From: Winogradskyella sp.
Lineage (GTDB): Bacteria; Bacteroidota; Bacteroidia; Flavobacteriales; Flavobacteriaceae
Assembly: GCA_030149115.1 (NCBI GenBank)
Contig: JASBSE010000225.1
Location: 1-9,779 of the forward strand
Reading direction: 5' to 3'
Length of the DNA stretch: 9,779 nt
Below the pieces are notes generated by a model, which saw only the letters and a list, made by a program, of their open reading frames with translations, was not told the origin of the DNA and made no database searches. Positions 1 through 7,048 of this stretch are shown piece after piece. Every line of letters begins with the position of its first letter. Within the stretch, counting starts at the first letter, position 1. The translations under genes and the position numbers were made by a program.

Positions 1-185
1 TTTAATATTTTTATAGCTGTTCTAAGTCCCATATTGGCTTTGTACATAAAGCCTTTATCACCTACAAAACTTACATTTCGCACACCTTTTTCAACTTGCA
101 TTGCACCAAGTTGGGTGAGTTCTTTAGCTAATATATCTTCAAAGCCAAATAAGGTTTTGGCTACCATTTTGAAATTATTGTCCAT
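1..185 (-). CDS. THUMP-domain class I SAM-dependent rRNA methyltransferase (RlmL-like), N-terminal part
   Basis: This is the first 62 codons of a gene that runs leftward off the window. The visible protein begins MDNNFKMVAKTLFGFEDILA and continues with LGA, GVRNVSFVGD, a Y and GLRTAIKILK. The order FG-EDILAKEL-LGA-GV-F-GD-Y-LR-A-KIL matches, from memory, the N-terminal ferredoxin-like/THUMP region of E. coli RlmL, which methylates guanine N2 in 23S rRNA. The catalytic Rossmann domain lies outside the window, so the exact target base is inferred. The start at 185 is the first ATG after the upstream promoter; a second in-frame ATG at 167 (MVAKTLFG) is a plausible alternative. The gene is divergent from the methyltransferase gene at 241. 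Confidence 0.85.
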   Translation of the reverse strand, partial: MDNNFKMVAKTLFGFEDILAKELTQLGAMQVEKGVRNVSFVGDKGFMYKANMGLRTAIKIL

Positions 186-205
186 ATAACACGTCAAATA
201 GATTG

Positions 206-213
206 CAAATTTA
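206..213 (-). promoter_or_regulatory. Putative -7 promoter element for the rRNA methyltransferase gene
   Basis: On the minus strand this reads TAAATTTG, an exact match to the Bacteroidota -7 consensus TAnnTTTG. It would start transcription roughly 12-15 bases before the ATG at 185. I found no well-spaced -33 TTG, so the call rests on the -7 box and its position. Confidence 0.45.
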
Positions 214-216
214 AAC

Positions 217-224
217 TATTTTTG
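217..224 (+). promoter_or_regulatory. Putative -7 promoter element for the methyltransferase-ZIP-DUF4268 operon
   Basis: TATTTTTG matches TAnnTTTG exactly and lies 16 bases upstream of the ATG at 241, which predicts a 5' UTR of about 10 bases. The nearest upstream TTG (203-205) is only 11 bases away, too close to be a standard -33 element. Only 3 bases separate this box from the opposing minus-strand -7 box, so the two promoters probably cannot be occupied together. Confidence 0.5.
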
Positions 225-240
225 CAGGACGTAATATGTT

Positions 241-972
241 ATGACAAATTCTACAAAACAATGGTACGCATCGTGGTTTGATACACCATACTACCACATT
301 TTATATAAAGACAGAGATTATGCTGAAGCCCAAGTATTTATGGATAATCTCACCAATTACCTAAATATTCCAGAAGGAGGAAAGATTTTGGATTTGGCTT
401 GTGGTAAAGGTAGACATTCCGTTTACTTAAGTACACTAGGCTTTGATGTTACCGGAATAGACTTATCTGAACAGAGTATAAAACACGCCAGTCAATTTAA
501 AAATGACACGTTAAGGTTTGTTGTACATGATATGACCAAACCCTATCCTGAAACTTTTGATGCCGTTTTCAACTTATTCACCAGTTTTGGTTATTTTGAA
601 GATGAGAGTTGTAACCTAAAAACTATTGCCTCAATTAAAGAAGAATTAAATGATTATGGCTTTGGAGTTATCGATTTTATGAACGTTAATTATGTAATCG
701 ACAACTTAGTTGCTGAGGATACTAAAACAGTTGATGGCATTGATTTTCATCAGAAACGAAGCGTTGAAGACGGTTACATAGTTAAGGATATCAGTTTTAA
801 AATTGATGGTGAGCCCTACCAATTTCAAGAGCGTGTAAAAGCATTAGCCCTAGACGATTTTCAAGCTTTGTTTGAAAAAGCAGGTGTACATTTATTAGAT
901 GTTTTTGGAGATTATAAACTCGGTAAATATTACCCTAAAACATCTGAGCGTTTGATTATGATTTTTAAATAG
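241..972 (+). CDS. Class I SAM-dependent methyltransferase
   Basis: This 243-residue cytosolic protein has a Rossmann-fold methyltransferase core. SAM-binding motif I is ILDLACGKGRHS at about residues 49-60. The acidic residue that usually binds the ribose is in TGIDLS (D74). A post-motif segment FDAVFNLFTSFGYFED covers about 106-121. The C-terminal half (about 135-243) is probably a mixed substrate-binding region and gives no hint of the substrate. The size and motif spacing are normal for stand-alone methyltransferases of the Methyltransf_25 type. The start at 241 is chosen because the ATG at 236 runs into a stop after one codon and no other in-frame start is near. It is the first gene of a three-gene operon, with 1 base between its stop and the next ATG. 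The methyl acceptor is unknown; small molecules, quinones and RNA are all possible. Divergence from an rRNA methyltransferase gene is suggestive only. Confidence 0.88.
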   Translation: MTNSTKQWYASWFDTPYYHILYKDRDYAEAQVFMDNLTNYLNIPEGGKILDLACGKGRHSVYLSTLGFDVTGIDLSEQSIKHASQFKNDTLRFVVHDMTKPYPETFDAVFNLFTSFGYFEDESCNLKTIASIKEELNDYGFGVIDFMNVNYVIDNLVAEDTKTVDGIDFHQKRSVEDGYIVKDISFKIDGEPYQFQERVKALALDDFQALFEKAGVHLLDVFGDYKLGKYYPKTSERLIMIFK

Positions 973-973
973 A

Positions 974-1648
974 ATGAACAAGTACCTTTTTCCCATATAT
1001 GCTATTATTATTGGTGTTGTCATTGCTTTTCTAACCAAAAAGCAAAAATCAATATACACCAAATTGCTTCTTTCTTTTAGTGGCGCATTTTTACTAGCAC
1101 TTACACTTTTTGATTTACTGCCAGAGGTCTATGAACATTTAGAAGCAAAAAAAACCGGTCTTTTTATAATGTGTGGTATTCTACTGCAAATTATATTAGA
1201 GTTTTTATCTAAAGGTGCTGAGCATGGACATGTACACATACACAGACAAGACGCGGCATTCCCTTGGTTATTATTCATAAGCTTGTGCATTCATAGTTTT
1301 TTAGAGGGTTTTCCAATTCATCAGCATAATGATATGGTCTATGGTGTTTTAGTTCATAAAATACCTATTGCAGCACTATTAACATCTTTTTTATTACAAT
1401 CAAAGTATACGAAAGTTCAGGCTGTAAGTTTTATGTTGGTCTTTGCTGTAATGACACCTCTAGGCACACTGGTATCTAATACAATGTCTATTGGTACTGC
1501 CCTACTTATGAGTATAAATGCTTTGGTAATTGGTATCTTCCTGCATATCTCTACCACCATTTTATTTGAAACAGGTGATGGACACAAGTTTAATTTATCT
1601 AAACTGATAGCTATTAGTATAGGTGTGTTAATTGCTTACTTTATATAG
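974..1648 (+). CDS. ZIP-family divalent metal (zinc/iron) transporter
   Basis: This 224-residue inner-membrane protein has about seven or eight hydrophobic segments and is probably a metal importer of the ZIP family. After two N-terminal segments (about 3-20 and 30-52, the latter ending in DLLPEVYEH) and a third (about 62-79), a cytoplasmic-type loop carries alternating histidines (H84, H86, H88, H90), as in the His-rich loop of ZIP proteins. The fourth segment holds HSFLEGFPI (H107, E111), the metal-site signature, and the next holds HKIPIAALL (H128). In canonical ZIPs that second site reads HE.PEG/HE.PHE; here the acidic residues are K and I, so the binuclear site looks incomplete. The short length and the motifs fit the ZIP family. 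The gene starts 1 base after the methyltransferase stop and abuts the next gene, so all three are likely co-transcribed. The metal cannot be named from the sequence. Confidence 0.85.
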   Translation: MNKYLFPIYAIIIGVVIAFLTKKQKSIYTKLLLSFSGAFLLALTLFDLLPEVYEHLEAKKTGLFIMCGILLQIILEFLSKGAEHGHVHIHRQDAAFPWLLFISLCIHSFLEGFPIHQHNDMVYGVLVHKIPIAALLTSFLLQSKYTKVQAVSFMLVFAVMTPLGTLVSNTMSIGTALLMSINALVIGIFLHISTTILFETGDGHKFNLSKLIAISIGVLIAYFI

Positions 1649-2080
1649 ATGTTTAGCAAAGAAGAAAGTCGCTTATTACGACAAGAATTCTGGACTAGTT
1701 TTGGAAAATCATTTCCAAGAAAGTGGTTGCTTTATAATACTAAAATTAAAGGGCTTTCTTTTAAATTTCATTTCGACACAAAAAATGCTCTCATATCCTT
1801 AGATCTAGAAGATGATCTCGAAAACCGTATTAATTGCTGGGAAAAACTAGTAGCATTAAAAAACATTTTGCATACAGATTACTTACCAGATGCGATCTAC
1901 GAGGAAGAATACTATTTAGACAATGGTAAAGAAATCTCACGCATTTACCTTCCGTTAGAACAAAAAGTGTCCATACACAACAAAAACACATGGCGAAATG
2001 TTATGGAATTCTTTAACATTAACATGATTTTGTTTGAAACCTTCTTTGAAGAATACAAGGATATTATTAAAGCATCTTAA
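1649..2080 (+). CDS. DUF4268-type protein of unknown function
   Basis: This 143-residue soluble protein has no signal peptide or membrane segment. It begins MFSKEESRLLRQEFW, followed by SFGKSFPRKWLLYNTKIKG and FKFHFDTKNALISLDLEDD. I recognise this, from memory, as the short stand-alone Bacteroidota form of the DUF4268 domain (alternating beta strands and helices rich in aromatic and charged residues). The same domain occurs at the C-terminus of some nuclease-like proteins elsewhere, but no catalytic motif is evident here. The ATG directly follows the stop of the ZIP gene with no gap, which suggests translational coupling. It is the last gene of the operon, and a terminator follows 5 bases after its stop. 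No function can be assigned. Confidence 0.8.
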   Translation: MFSKEESRLLRQEFWTSFGKSFPRKWLLYNTKIKGLSFKFHFDTKNALISLDLEDDLENRINCWEKLVALKNILHTDYLPDAIYEEEYYLDNGKEISRIYLPLEQKVSIHNKNTWRNVMEFFNINMILFETFFEEYKDIIKAS

Positions 2081-2085
2081 TTGTA

Positions 2086-2123
2086 AGATTTCTTAAATAA
2101 TAATTAAAAAATCTCTTTTTTTT
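2086..2123 (+). terminator. Rho-independent terminator after the DUF4268 gene
   Basis: The arms at 2086-2096 and 2104-2114 pair over 11 positions with one C-A mismatch around a 7-base loop. They are followed by one C and eight T residues (2116-2123). The stem is AT-rich, but the U-tract is long. It lies just after the operon's last stop codon. Confidence 0.7.
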
Positions 2124-2152
2124 GTTAATGTGCATTGATTACAATAATTTTG
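2121..2152 (+). promoter_or_regulatory. Bacteroidota-type promoter for the small secreted protein and RND efflux genes
   Basis: TTTG at 2121-2124 is the -33 element and TAATTTTG at 2145-2152 is the -7 element (consensus TAnnTTTG), 20 bases apart. This is the best promoter match in the window. The -33 TTT is the end of the preceding terminator's U-tract. Transcription should begin at about 2155-2160, only a few bases before the ATG at 2162. I saw no exact second promoter before the membrane fusion protein gene, so this one probably serves the whole efflux operon. Confidence 0.65.
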
Positions 2153-2161
2153 GGCGCTGAA

Positions 2162-2566
2162 ATGAGAAACACTTTTAGAACATATCTGTATCTTACACTG
2201 GTTTTGTTACTAGGCTCCTTGTCTAGTTTCCATGCCTATGCAGTTACTTCTATAAGTAGTAATGAAACGTATTCAAATCAATATTTACAGGATTCTGATA
2301 TTAATTCATTTCATTTCTCAGCAGCTCATCAAACATCTGATAAAGATTACTTCGCTGAAGTACCAGAAATTGATGAATCTGAGAATGAAGAGTCTACCGC
2401 AAAAACAAAATTAGACTCTACAATTTTTCACGCAACAGCATTTATTAATGCGCTTCTTTTTGAAAACTTTTCTAAAGAGCTTGAAAAGAGTGTTTTCCGT
2501 TCACCTAATACAATAACCAGACCCAAGGAAAGGTTATTTCTCTATTTTCAGGTTTTTATAATTTGA
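2162..2566 (+). CDS. Small secreted or periplasmic protein of unknown function
   Basis: I do not recognise this 134-residue protein. It starts with a clear Sec signal peptide: positively charged MRNTFR, a hydrophobic core of about residues 8-22 (YLYLTLVLLLGS), and an AYA site with likely cleavage after A27. The mature part is about 107 residues. It has a polar, Ser/Asn/Asp/Glu-rich region (about 28-80, including an acidic stretch near EIDESENEES), then a more hydrophobic segment (STIFHATAFINALLFENF), and it ends in RPKERLFLYFQVFII, an odd hydrophobic tail after a basic patch. There is no lipobox cysteine. The ATG at 2162 is chosen over an in-frame TTG at 2135 because the TTG lies inside the promoter and would add residues ahead of the signal peptide. 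It sits upstream of the RND pump genes on the same strand and probably shares their transcript. A role as an envelope accessory or sensor for the pump is only a guess from position. Confidence 0.65.
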   Translation: MRNTFRTYLYLTLVLLLGSLSSFHAYAVTSISSNETYSNQYLQDSDINSFHFSAAHQTSDKDYFAEVPEIDESENEESTAKTKLDSTIFHATAFINALLFENFSKELEKSVFRSPNTITRPKERLFLYFQVFII

Positions 2567-2582
2567 TTTTGTACAACCGAAG

Positions 2583-2652
2583 AAGAACTCTAAAGTTCTT
2601 ACTTCCTTAAGGAGTATTTTACTCCTAAGCACATTCCATCTGAGTACAGATG
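2583..2652 (+). other. Three consecutive RNA hairpins in the leader of the membrane fusion protein gene
   Basis: Hairpin 1 has a perfect 7-bp stem, 2583-2589 with 2594-2600, and a 4-base loop. Hairpin 2 pairs 2606-2616 with 2620-2629 (10 bp, one bulged A, 3-base loop). Hairpin 3 has a perfect 6-bp stem, 2637-2642 with 2647-2652, and a 4-base loop. None is followed by a U-tract, so they are not simple terminators. GAGTA occurs at both 2612-2616 and 2642-2646, and either copy can pair with TACTC at 2620-2624, so a switch between folds is possible. The stretch lies between the small secreted protein and the TTG start at 2693. It may stabilise the downstream mRNA or control its translation; this is inferred. 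Confidence 0.5.
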
Positions 2653-2692
2653 CTTAAGTACAATTATATCACATTATAAAAATTTCAAAAAA

Positions 2693-3781
2693 TTGAAAAC
2701 AAAATTTATTGTAACCATTTTTGCAGTATTACTTACACTACTATTTTCAAGCTGTGAAACAAAAAAAGAAAAACACGAAGAATCTACAACCTTTCTAGTA
2801 ACGCACCCTGTTAAGAAAGACACATCAACAACAAAGGATTATGTAAGTCAGATTCACTCTATAAGACATATTGAGCTCAGAGCTTTAGAAAAAGGCTATC
2901 TAAAAAATATTTATGTAGACGAAGGTCAATTTGTAAAACAAGGTCAAAAGATGTTTCAAATAATGCCAAACATCTACGAAGCTGAACTAAGTAGAGCTAA
3001 CGCAGAATTGCATGTTGCTGAAATAGAACTACAAAACACGCAATTATTAGCAGATGGCAATGTTGTATCACCTAATGAACTTGCTATGGCTAAGGCCAAA
3101 CTAGACAAAGCTAAAGCAGAAGTAGCTCTGGCTCAAACACATTTAGGGTTCACCAATGTAAAAGCACCTTTTGATGGTATTATGGACCACCTAGAAGTTA
3201 GAGAAGGTAGTCTTTTGGATGAAGGAGAGCTTCTTACAAAACTATCAGACAACAGTAAAATGTGGGTTTACTTTAATGTTCCTGAAGCTGAATATTTAGA
3301 TTACATTACAAGTAAAGAAAAAGGTAGCAAACAACAAGTTTCGCTTCTAATGGCTAACAACAAACCTTTTAATCAAACAGGTATTGTTGAAACTATTGAG
3401 GGAGAATTTAACAACCAAACAGGTAATATTGCCTTTAGAGCAACCTTTCCAAATCCTGATGGCATTTTAAGACATGGCGAAACTGGAAGTATACTTATGA
3501 CAGCACCTTACAAAGATGCTATTATAATTCCTCAAAAAGCAACCTTTGAAATACTAGACAAAACATATGTTTTTGTAATAGATAAAAACAATACTGTAAT
3601 GCAGAAACAAATAAGCATTGCAGCAGAACTACCTCATCTTTTTATTGTAGACAAGGGTCTCTCTGAAAACGACACCATACTTTTAGAAGGTATAAGGATG
3701 GTAAAAAACAAGGAAAAGATTAAAACCGAAATGGTAAATCCTACCGAAGTTTTATCCCATCTCGAATTATACGCAGAGTAA
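2693..3781 (+). CDS. RND efflux periplasmic adaptor (membrane fusion protein), lipoprotein
   Basis: This 362-residue protein links the inner-membrane pump to the outer-membrane channel. A lipoprotein signal (MKTKFIV, hydrophobic core, LLFSSC) puts the lipidated cysteine at C21. Next come the first half of the barrel-sandwich (lipoyl-like) domain at about 58-91 (IELRALEKGYLKNIYV, DEGQFVKQGQ), a short helical hairpin at about 92-152 rich in A/E/K/L, the second half-motif at about 153-190 (NVKAPFDGIMD, EGSLLDEGELLTKL), a beta-barrel region at about 190-275 and a membrane-proximal domain to about 348. This is the usual HlyD/AcrA-family order. The start is TTG: the frame has no ATG between the upstream stop (2591) and the signal peptide, and the next in-frame Met is M88, inside the lipoyl domain. 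The pump gene follows after 18 bases. Three hairpins lie upstream. Confidence 0.92.
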   Translation: MKTKFIVTIFAVLLTLLFSSCETKKEKHEESTTFLVTHPVKKDTSTTKDYVSQIHSIRHIELRALEKGYLKNIYVDEGQFVKQGQKMFQIMPNIYEAELSRANAELHVAEIELQNTQLLADGNVVSPNELAMAKAKLDKAKAEVALAQTHLGFTNVKAPFDGIMDHLEVREGSLLDEGELLTKLSDNSKMWVYFNVPEAEYLDYITSKEKGSKQQVSLLMANNKPFNQTGIVETIEGEFNNQTGNIAFRATFPNPDGILRHGETGSILMTAPYKDAIIIPQKATFEILDKTYVFVIDKNNTVMQKQISIAAELPHLFIVDKGLSENDTILLEGIRMVKNKEKIKTEMVNPTEVLSHLELYAE

Positions 3782-3799
3782 CCTAAATCTACAAACATT

Positions 3800-6700
3800 A
3801 TGTTTAAACAATTTATAAAAAGACCTGTTTTGGCAATTGTCATTTCGGTCATCATACTATTTATTGGTGGGCTTTCCATTAAGCAATTGCCAGTATCACA
3901 ATTTCCACAAATTGCACCTACTACTGTAAATATTTTTATTGCATATCCAGGATCCAGTGCTGATGTACTGGTAAAATCTACATTAATACCTCTAGAAACA
4001 GCAATAAATGGTGTACAAGACATGCGCTATATTGCCTCTGATGCCACTAGTGCTGGTGAAGGTACAATTCGTATTATTTTCGATCCAGGTACAGACCCAA
4101 ATGAAGCTGTTGTAAGAGTAAAAACAAGAGTAGATCAGGTGATGCCATTATTACCAGAATTGGTTCAGCGTGAAGGCGTAATCATTACACCAGTTCAGCC
4201 AAGTATGTTAATGTACGTTAACCTTTTTAGCGACGATGATCATACAGACGAAAAGTTTCTTTACAATTATGCTTACACTAAAATTGTTCCAGAAATACAG
4301 CGTATTAAAGGTATTGCCAGTGCCCAGATATTAGGAAGTAGAAAATATGCGATGCGTGTTTGGTTAAAACCGGATCGTATGCGTGCTTACAAAGTATCGG
4401 CAGAAGAAGTATTAGAAGCTATGGATGAGCAAAGTATAATTGCACGTCCTGGTCGTTTAGGAAGAAGTTCGGGTATAAAAGCACAATCCTTAGAGTATGT
4501 ACTCACCTACCAAGGTAGGTATAATGAACCTGAAGATTACAAGAATATCATTATTAAAGCTAATGAAGAAGGTGAAATTCTTCATTTAAAAGACATTGCA
4601 GATGTTGAACTTGGTAGTGAGTTTTTTGATATCTACTCTAATCTAGATGGCAAACCATCTGCATCAATTGTACTAAAACAAACTTTTGGTAGTAATGGTA
4701 GTGACGTTATAGATGCTGTAAAAGAAAAGCTTAATGAGCTTAAGGAAGACCTTCCTCCAGGAATAAATTATAAAATAAGCTATGATGTTTCTAACTTTTT
4801 AGACGCTTCTATAGAACAAGTAATTCACACTTTGAGAGACGCCTTTTTCTTAGTAGCCGTTGTAGTATTTTTATTTTTAGGAGATTGGCGTTCAACATTA
4901 ATTCCAATAATCGCTGTTCCTGTATCACTAATTGGTGCATTTTTTATTATGCAATTATTTGGTTTATCTATAAACCTTATTACGCTTTTTGCCCTTGTTT
5001 TAGCCATTGGTATTGTAGTAGATGATGCTATTGTTGTAGTTGAGGCAGTACACGCCAAAATGGAAGAAGAACACTTAACTCCCTACGATGCTGTTAAAAG
5101 TGTTATTGGAGAAATTGGTGGTGCTATCATTGCCATTACCCTAGTTATGGTATCAGTATTTGTACCTATATCCTTTATGACTGGACCAGTTGGTGTTTTC
5201 TACAGACAGTTCTCTATTACCATGGCTGGTTCTATTATTATTTCAGCATTAGTTGCACTAACACTAACACCTGTATTGTGTGCAATGCTCTTAAAGCACA
5301 ATACTGGAGGAAAGAAAAAATCTCCTATAGATCGTTTTATGGACTGGTTCAATAGAGGTTTTGAACGTCTTACAGGCAGATACATAAAGGTGTTGAACAA
5401 AATTGTAGCACGTAGAGTATTAACTTTTGGTATTCTGGCTGCTTTCTGTGCAGGTATATATCTAACAAACAAAGTTTTACCTGCAGGTTTTATTCCTAGT
5501 GAAGACCAAGGAATGATATATGCTATTATACAAACACCACCAGGTGCTACATTAGAACGTACAAATGAAGTTGCCAAAAAACTTCAGGAAATATGTGAAG
5601 AAACCGAAGGTGTACAATCCGTATCGTCGTTGGCTGGTTACGAAATTATGACTGAAGGCCGTGGATCTAACGCTGGTACATGTTTAATAAACCTTAAGCC
5701 TTGGTCTGAACGTCATCACTCGGTTCATGAAATCATGGAAGAGCTTGAAGAAGAAACTAAAAACCTTGGAGCTGTAATAGAATATTTTGAACCGCCAGCA
5801 GTTCCTGGATTTGGTTCTTCAGGAGGATTCTCAATGCGTCTATTAGACAAAACAAATTCTACAGATTACCATGAATTTGAAAAAATAAATAACAATTTCA
5901 TGGATGCCTTACGAGAGCGCAAAGAAATCACTGGTTTGTTTACATTTTATGCTGCTAATTATCCGCAGTATGAAATAAAAATAAATAACAAGGTTGCCAT
6001 GCAGAAAGGAGTTTCTATTGGTAAAGCCATGGAAAACCTAAACATTCTAATTGGTAGTACCTATGAACAAGGTTTCATAAAATACGGTAGATTCTTCAAA
6101 GTATATACGCAAGCTGCTCCAGAGTACAGAGCCTTACCTACAGATTTAGACAAACTTTTTGTTAAGAATGAAGAAGGCGATATGGTACCTTATTCATCAT
6201 TCATGACATTAGAGAAAAAATTAGGACCTAACGAAATAACACGTTACAATCTGTATAATTCTGCTGCAATTCGTGGTCTACCAGCTGCTGGTTTTACAAG
6301 TGGTGATGCCATTAAAGCCATACAAGAAGTTGCAGAAGCCACTTTACCTAGAGGCTACGATGTTGCTTGGGAAGGATTATCTTATGACGAAGCTTCTCGT
6401 GGTAACGAGTCTATTTACATTTTTGTAGTTGTACTCATTTTTGTGTATTTGGTTTTAGCCGCGCAATACGAAAGTTTCCTATTACCACTTGCTGTAATTC
6501 TATCATTACCTGTTGGTATTTTTGGTTCATTCTTCTTATTAAAAGTCATGGGACTAGCCAATGATATTTATGCACAAATAGGCATAATTATGCTTGTTGG
6601 GCTTTTAGGAAAAAATGCTGTACTAATTGTAGAATTTGCTGTACAAAAACGGAGTCAAGGTTCTACAATATTAGAAGCCGCAATAGATGGTGCCAGAGCA

Positions 6701-7048
6701 CGTTTCAGACCAATTTTAATGACCTCTTTTGCATTTATTGCAGGTTTAATTCCATTAATCATTGCCTCAGGTGCAGGTGCAATCGGTAATCGTACTATTG
6801 GAGGTTCATCCCTTGGTGGTATGCTGCTAGGAACATTATTTGGCGTTTTAATAATACCTGGACTATACTACATTTTTGGCAAGATGGCTGATGGTAAAAG
6901 TCTTATTAAGGACGAAAAAGATCAACCTCTTTCTGAAGAGTTTATTGAAAGAAGCGAAGCCGAAGATCAAACCAGAGCCAATACGGAAAGCATCAATAGA
7001 CTTCAAAAGTTAATTAACAAATTAAGAAAAAGTAATAAAGATGAATAA
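3800..7048 (+). CDS. RND efflux permease, HAE1/AcrB-like
   Basis: This is the 1082-residue proton-driven inner-membrane pump of a tripartite exporter. It opens with MFKQFIKRPVLAIVISV, typical of the family's first membrane segment, followed by LPVSQFPQIAPTTV and the periplasmic porter subdomains. The proton-relay residues are present: D408 and D409 in GIVVDDAIVVVEAV (AcrB D407/D408), K938 in GLLGKNAVLIVEFA (AcrB K940) and R970 in ARFRPILMTSFAF (AcrB R971). Two repeats, each with a large periplasmic loop and six membrane segments, are evident. The DDAIVVVE form and overall sequence point to the hydrophobe/amphiphile (drug, detergent, bile-like) branch rather than the heavy-metal CzcA/CusA branch. 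The protein is about 30 residues longer than AcrB. A charged C-terminal tail (about 1035-1082) ends in a short helix-like stretch with RLQKLINKLRKS. Its last 8 bases overlap the next gene, suggesting coupled translation. The substrate is unknown. Confidence 0.95.
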   Translation: MFKQFIKRPVLAIVISVIILFIGGLSIKQLPVSQFPQIAPTTVNIFIAYPGSSADVLVKSTLIPLETAINGVQDMRYIASDATSAGEGTIRIIFDPGTDPNEAVVRVKTRVDQVMPLLPELVQREGVIITPVQPSMLMYVNLFSDDDHTDEKFLYNYAYTKIVPEIQRIKGIASAQILGSRKYAMRVWLKPDRMRAYKVSAEEVLEAMDEQSIIARPGRLGRSSGIKAQSLEYVLTYQGRYNEPEDYKNIIIKANEEGEILHLKDIADVELGSEFFDIYSNLDGKPSASIVLKQTFGSNGSDVIDAVKEKLNELKEDLPPGINYKISYDVSNFLDASIEQVIHTLRDAFFLVAVVVFLFLGDWRSTLIPIIAVPVSLIGAFFIMQLFGLSINLITLFALVLAIGIVVDDAIVVVEAVHAKMEEEHLTPYDAVKSVIGEIGGAIIAITLVMVSVFVPISFMTGPVGVFYRQFSITMAGSIIISALVALTLTPVLCAMLLKHNTGGKKKSPIDRFMDWFNRGFERLTGRYIKVLNKIVARRVLTFGILAAFCAGIYLTNKVLPAGFIPSEDQGMIYAIIQTPPGATLERTNEVAKKLQEICEETEGVQSVSSLAGYEIMTEGRGSNAGTCLINLKPWSERHHSVHEIMEELEEETKNLGAVIEYFEPPAVPGFGSSGGFSMRLLDKTNSTDYHEFEKINNNFMDALRERKEITGLFTFYAANYPQYEIKINNKVAMQKGVSIGKAMENLNILIGSTYEQGFIKYGRFFKVYTQAAPEYRALPTDLDKLFVKNEEGDMVPYSSFMTLEKKLGPNEITRYNLYNSAAIRGLPAAGFTSGDAIKAIQEVAEATLPRGYDVAWEGLSYDEASRGNESIYIFVVVLIFVYLVLAAQYESFLLPLAVILSLPVGIFGSFFLLKVMGLANDIYAQIGIIMLVGLLGKNAVLIVEFAVQKRSQGSTILEAAIDGARARFRPILMTSFAFIAGLIPLIIASGAGAIGNRTIGGSSLGGMLLGTLFGVLIIPGLYYIFGKMADGKSLIKDEKDQPLSEEFIERSEAEDQTRANTESINRLQKLINKLRKSNKDE

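Noticed and set aside
2135..2161. Upstream TTG start for the small secreted protein, adding 9 residues
   Set aside because: It falls within the predicted promoter (before the -7 box at 2145-2152) and would put residues ahead of a well-formed signal peptide beginning at 2162.
2561..2575. Possible promoter just before the hairpin leader (TATAATTTG at about 2557-2565, TGATTTTG)
   Set aside because: The first has three instead of two bases between TA and TTTG, the second has TG in place of TA, and both overlap the end of the coding region; neither is an exact consensus match.
2567..2692. Known riboswitch in the leader of the efflux adaptor gene
   Set aside because: The three hairpins do not match any riboswitch class I can recall, and there is no terminator U-tract or conserved core sequence; kept only as an unclassified structured leader.
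3634..4023. Open frame of 129 codons on the minus strand
   Set aside because: It lies antisense across the adaptor-pump junction, where both plus-strand genes have strong family motifs; its translation shows no recognisable domain.
4825..5577. Two minus-strand open frames (4825-5058 and 5200-5577)
   Set aside because: Both are antisense to conserved membrane segments of the RND pump, and their low-complexity Thr/Ile/Lys-rich translations are what such antisense frames give.
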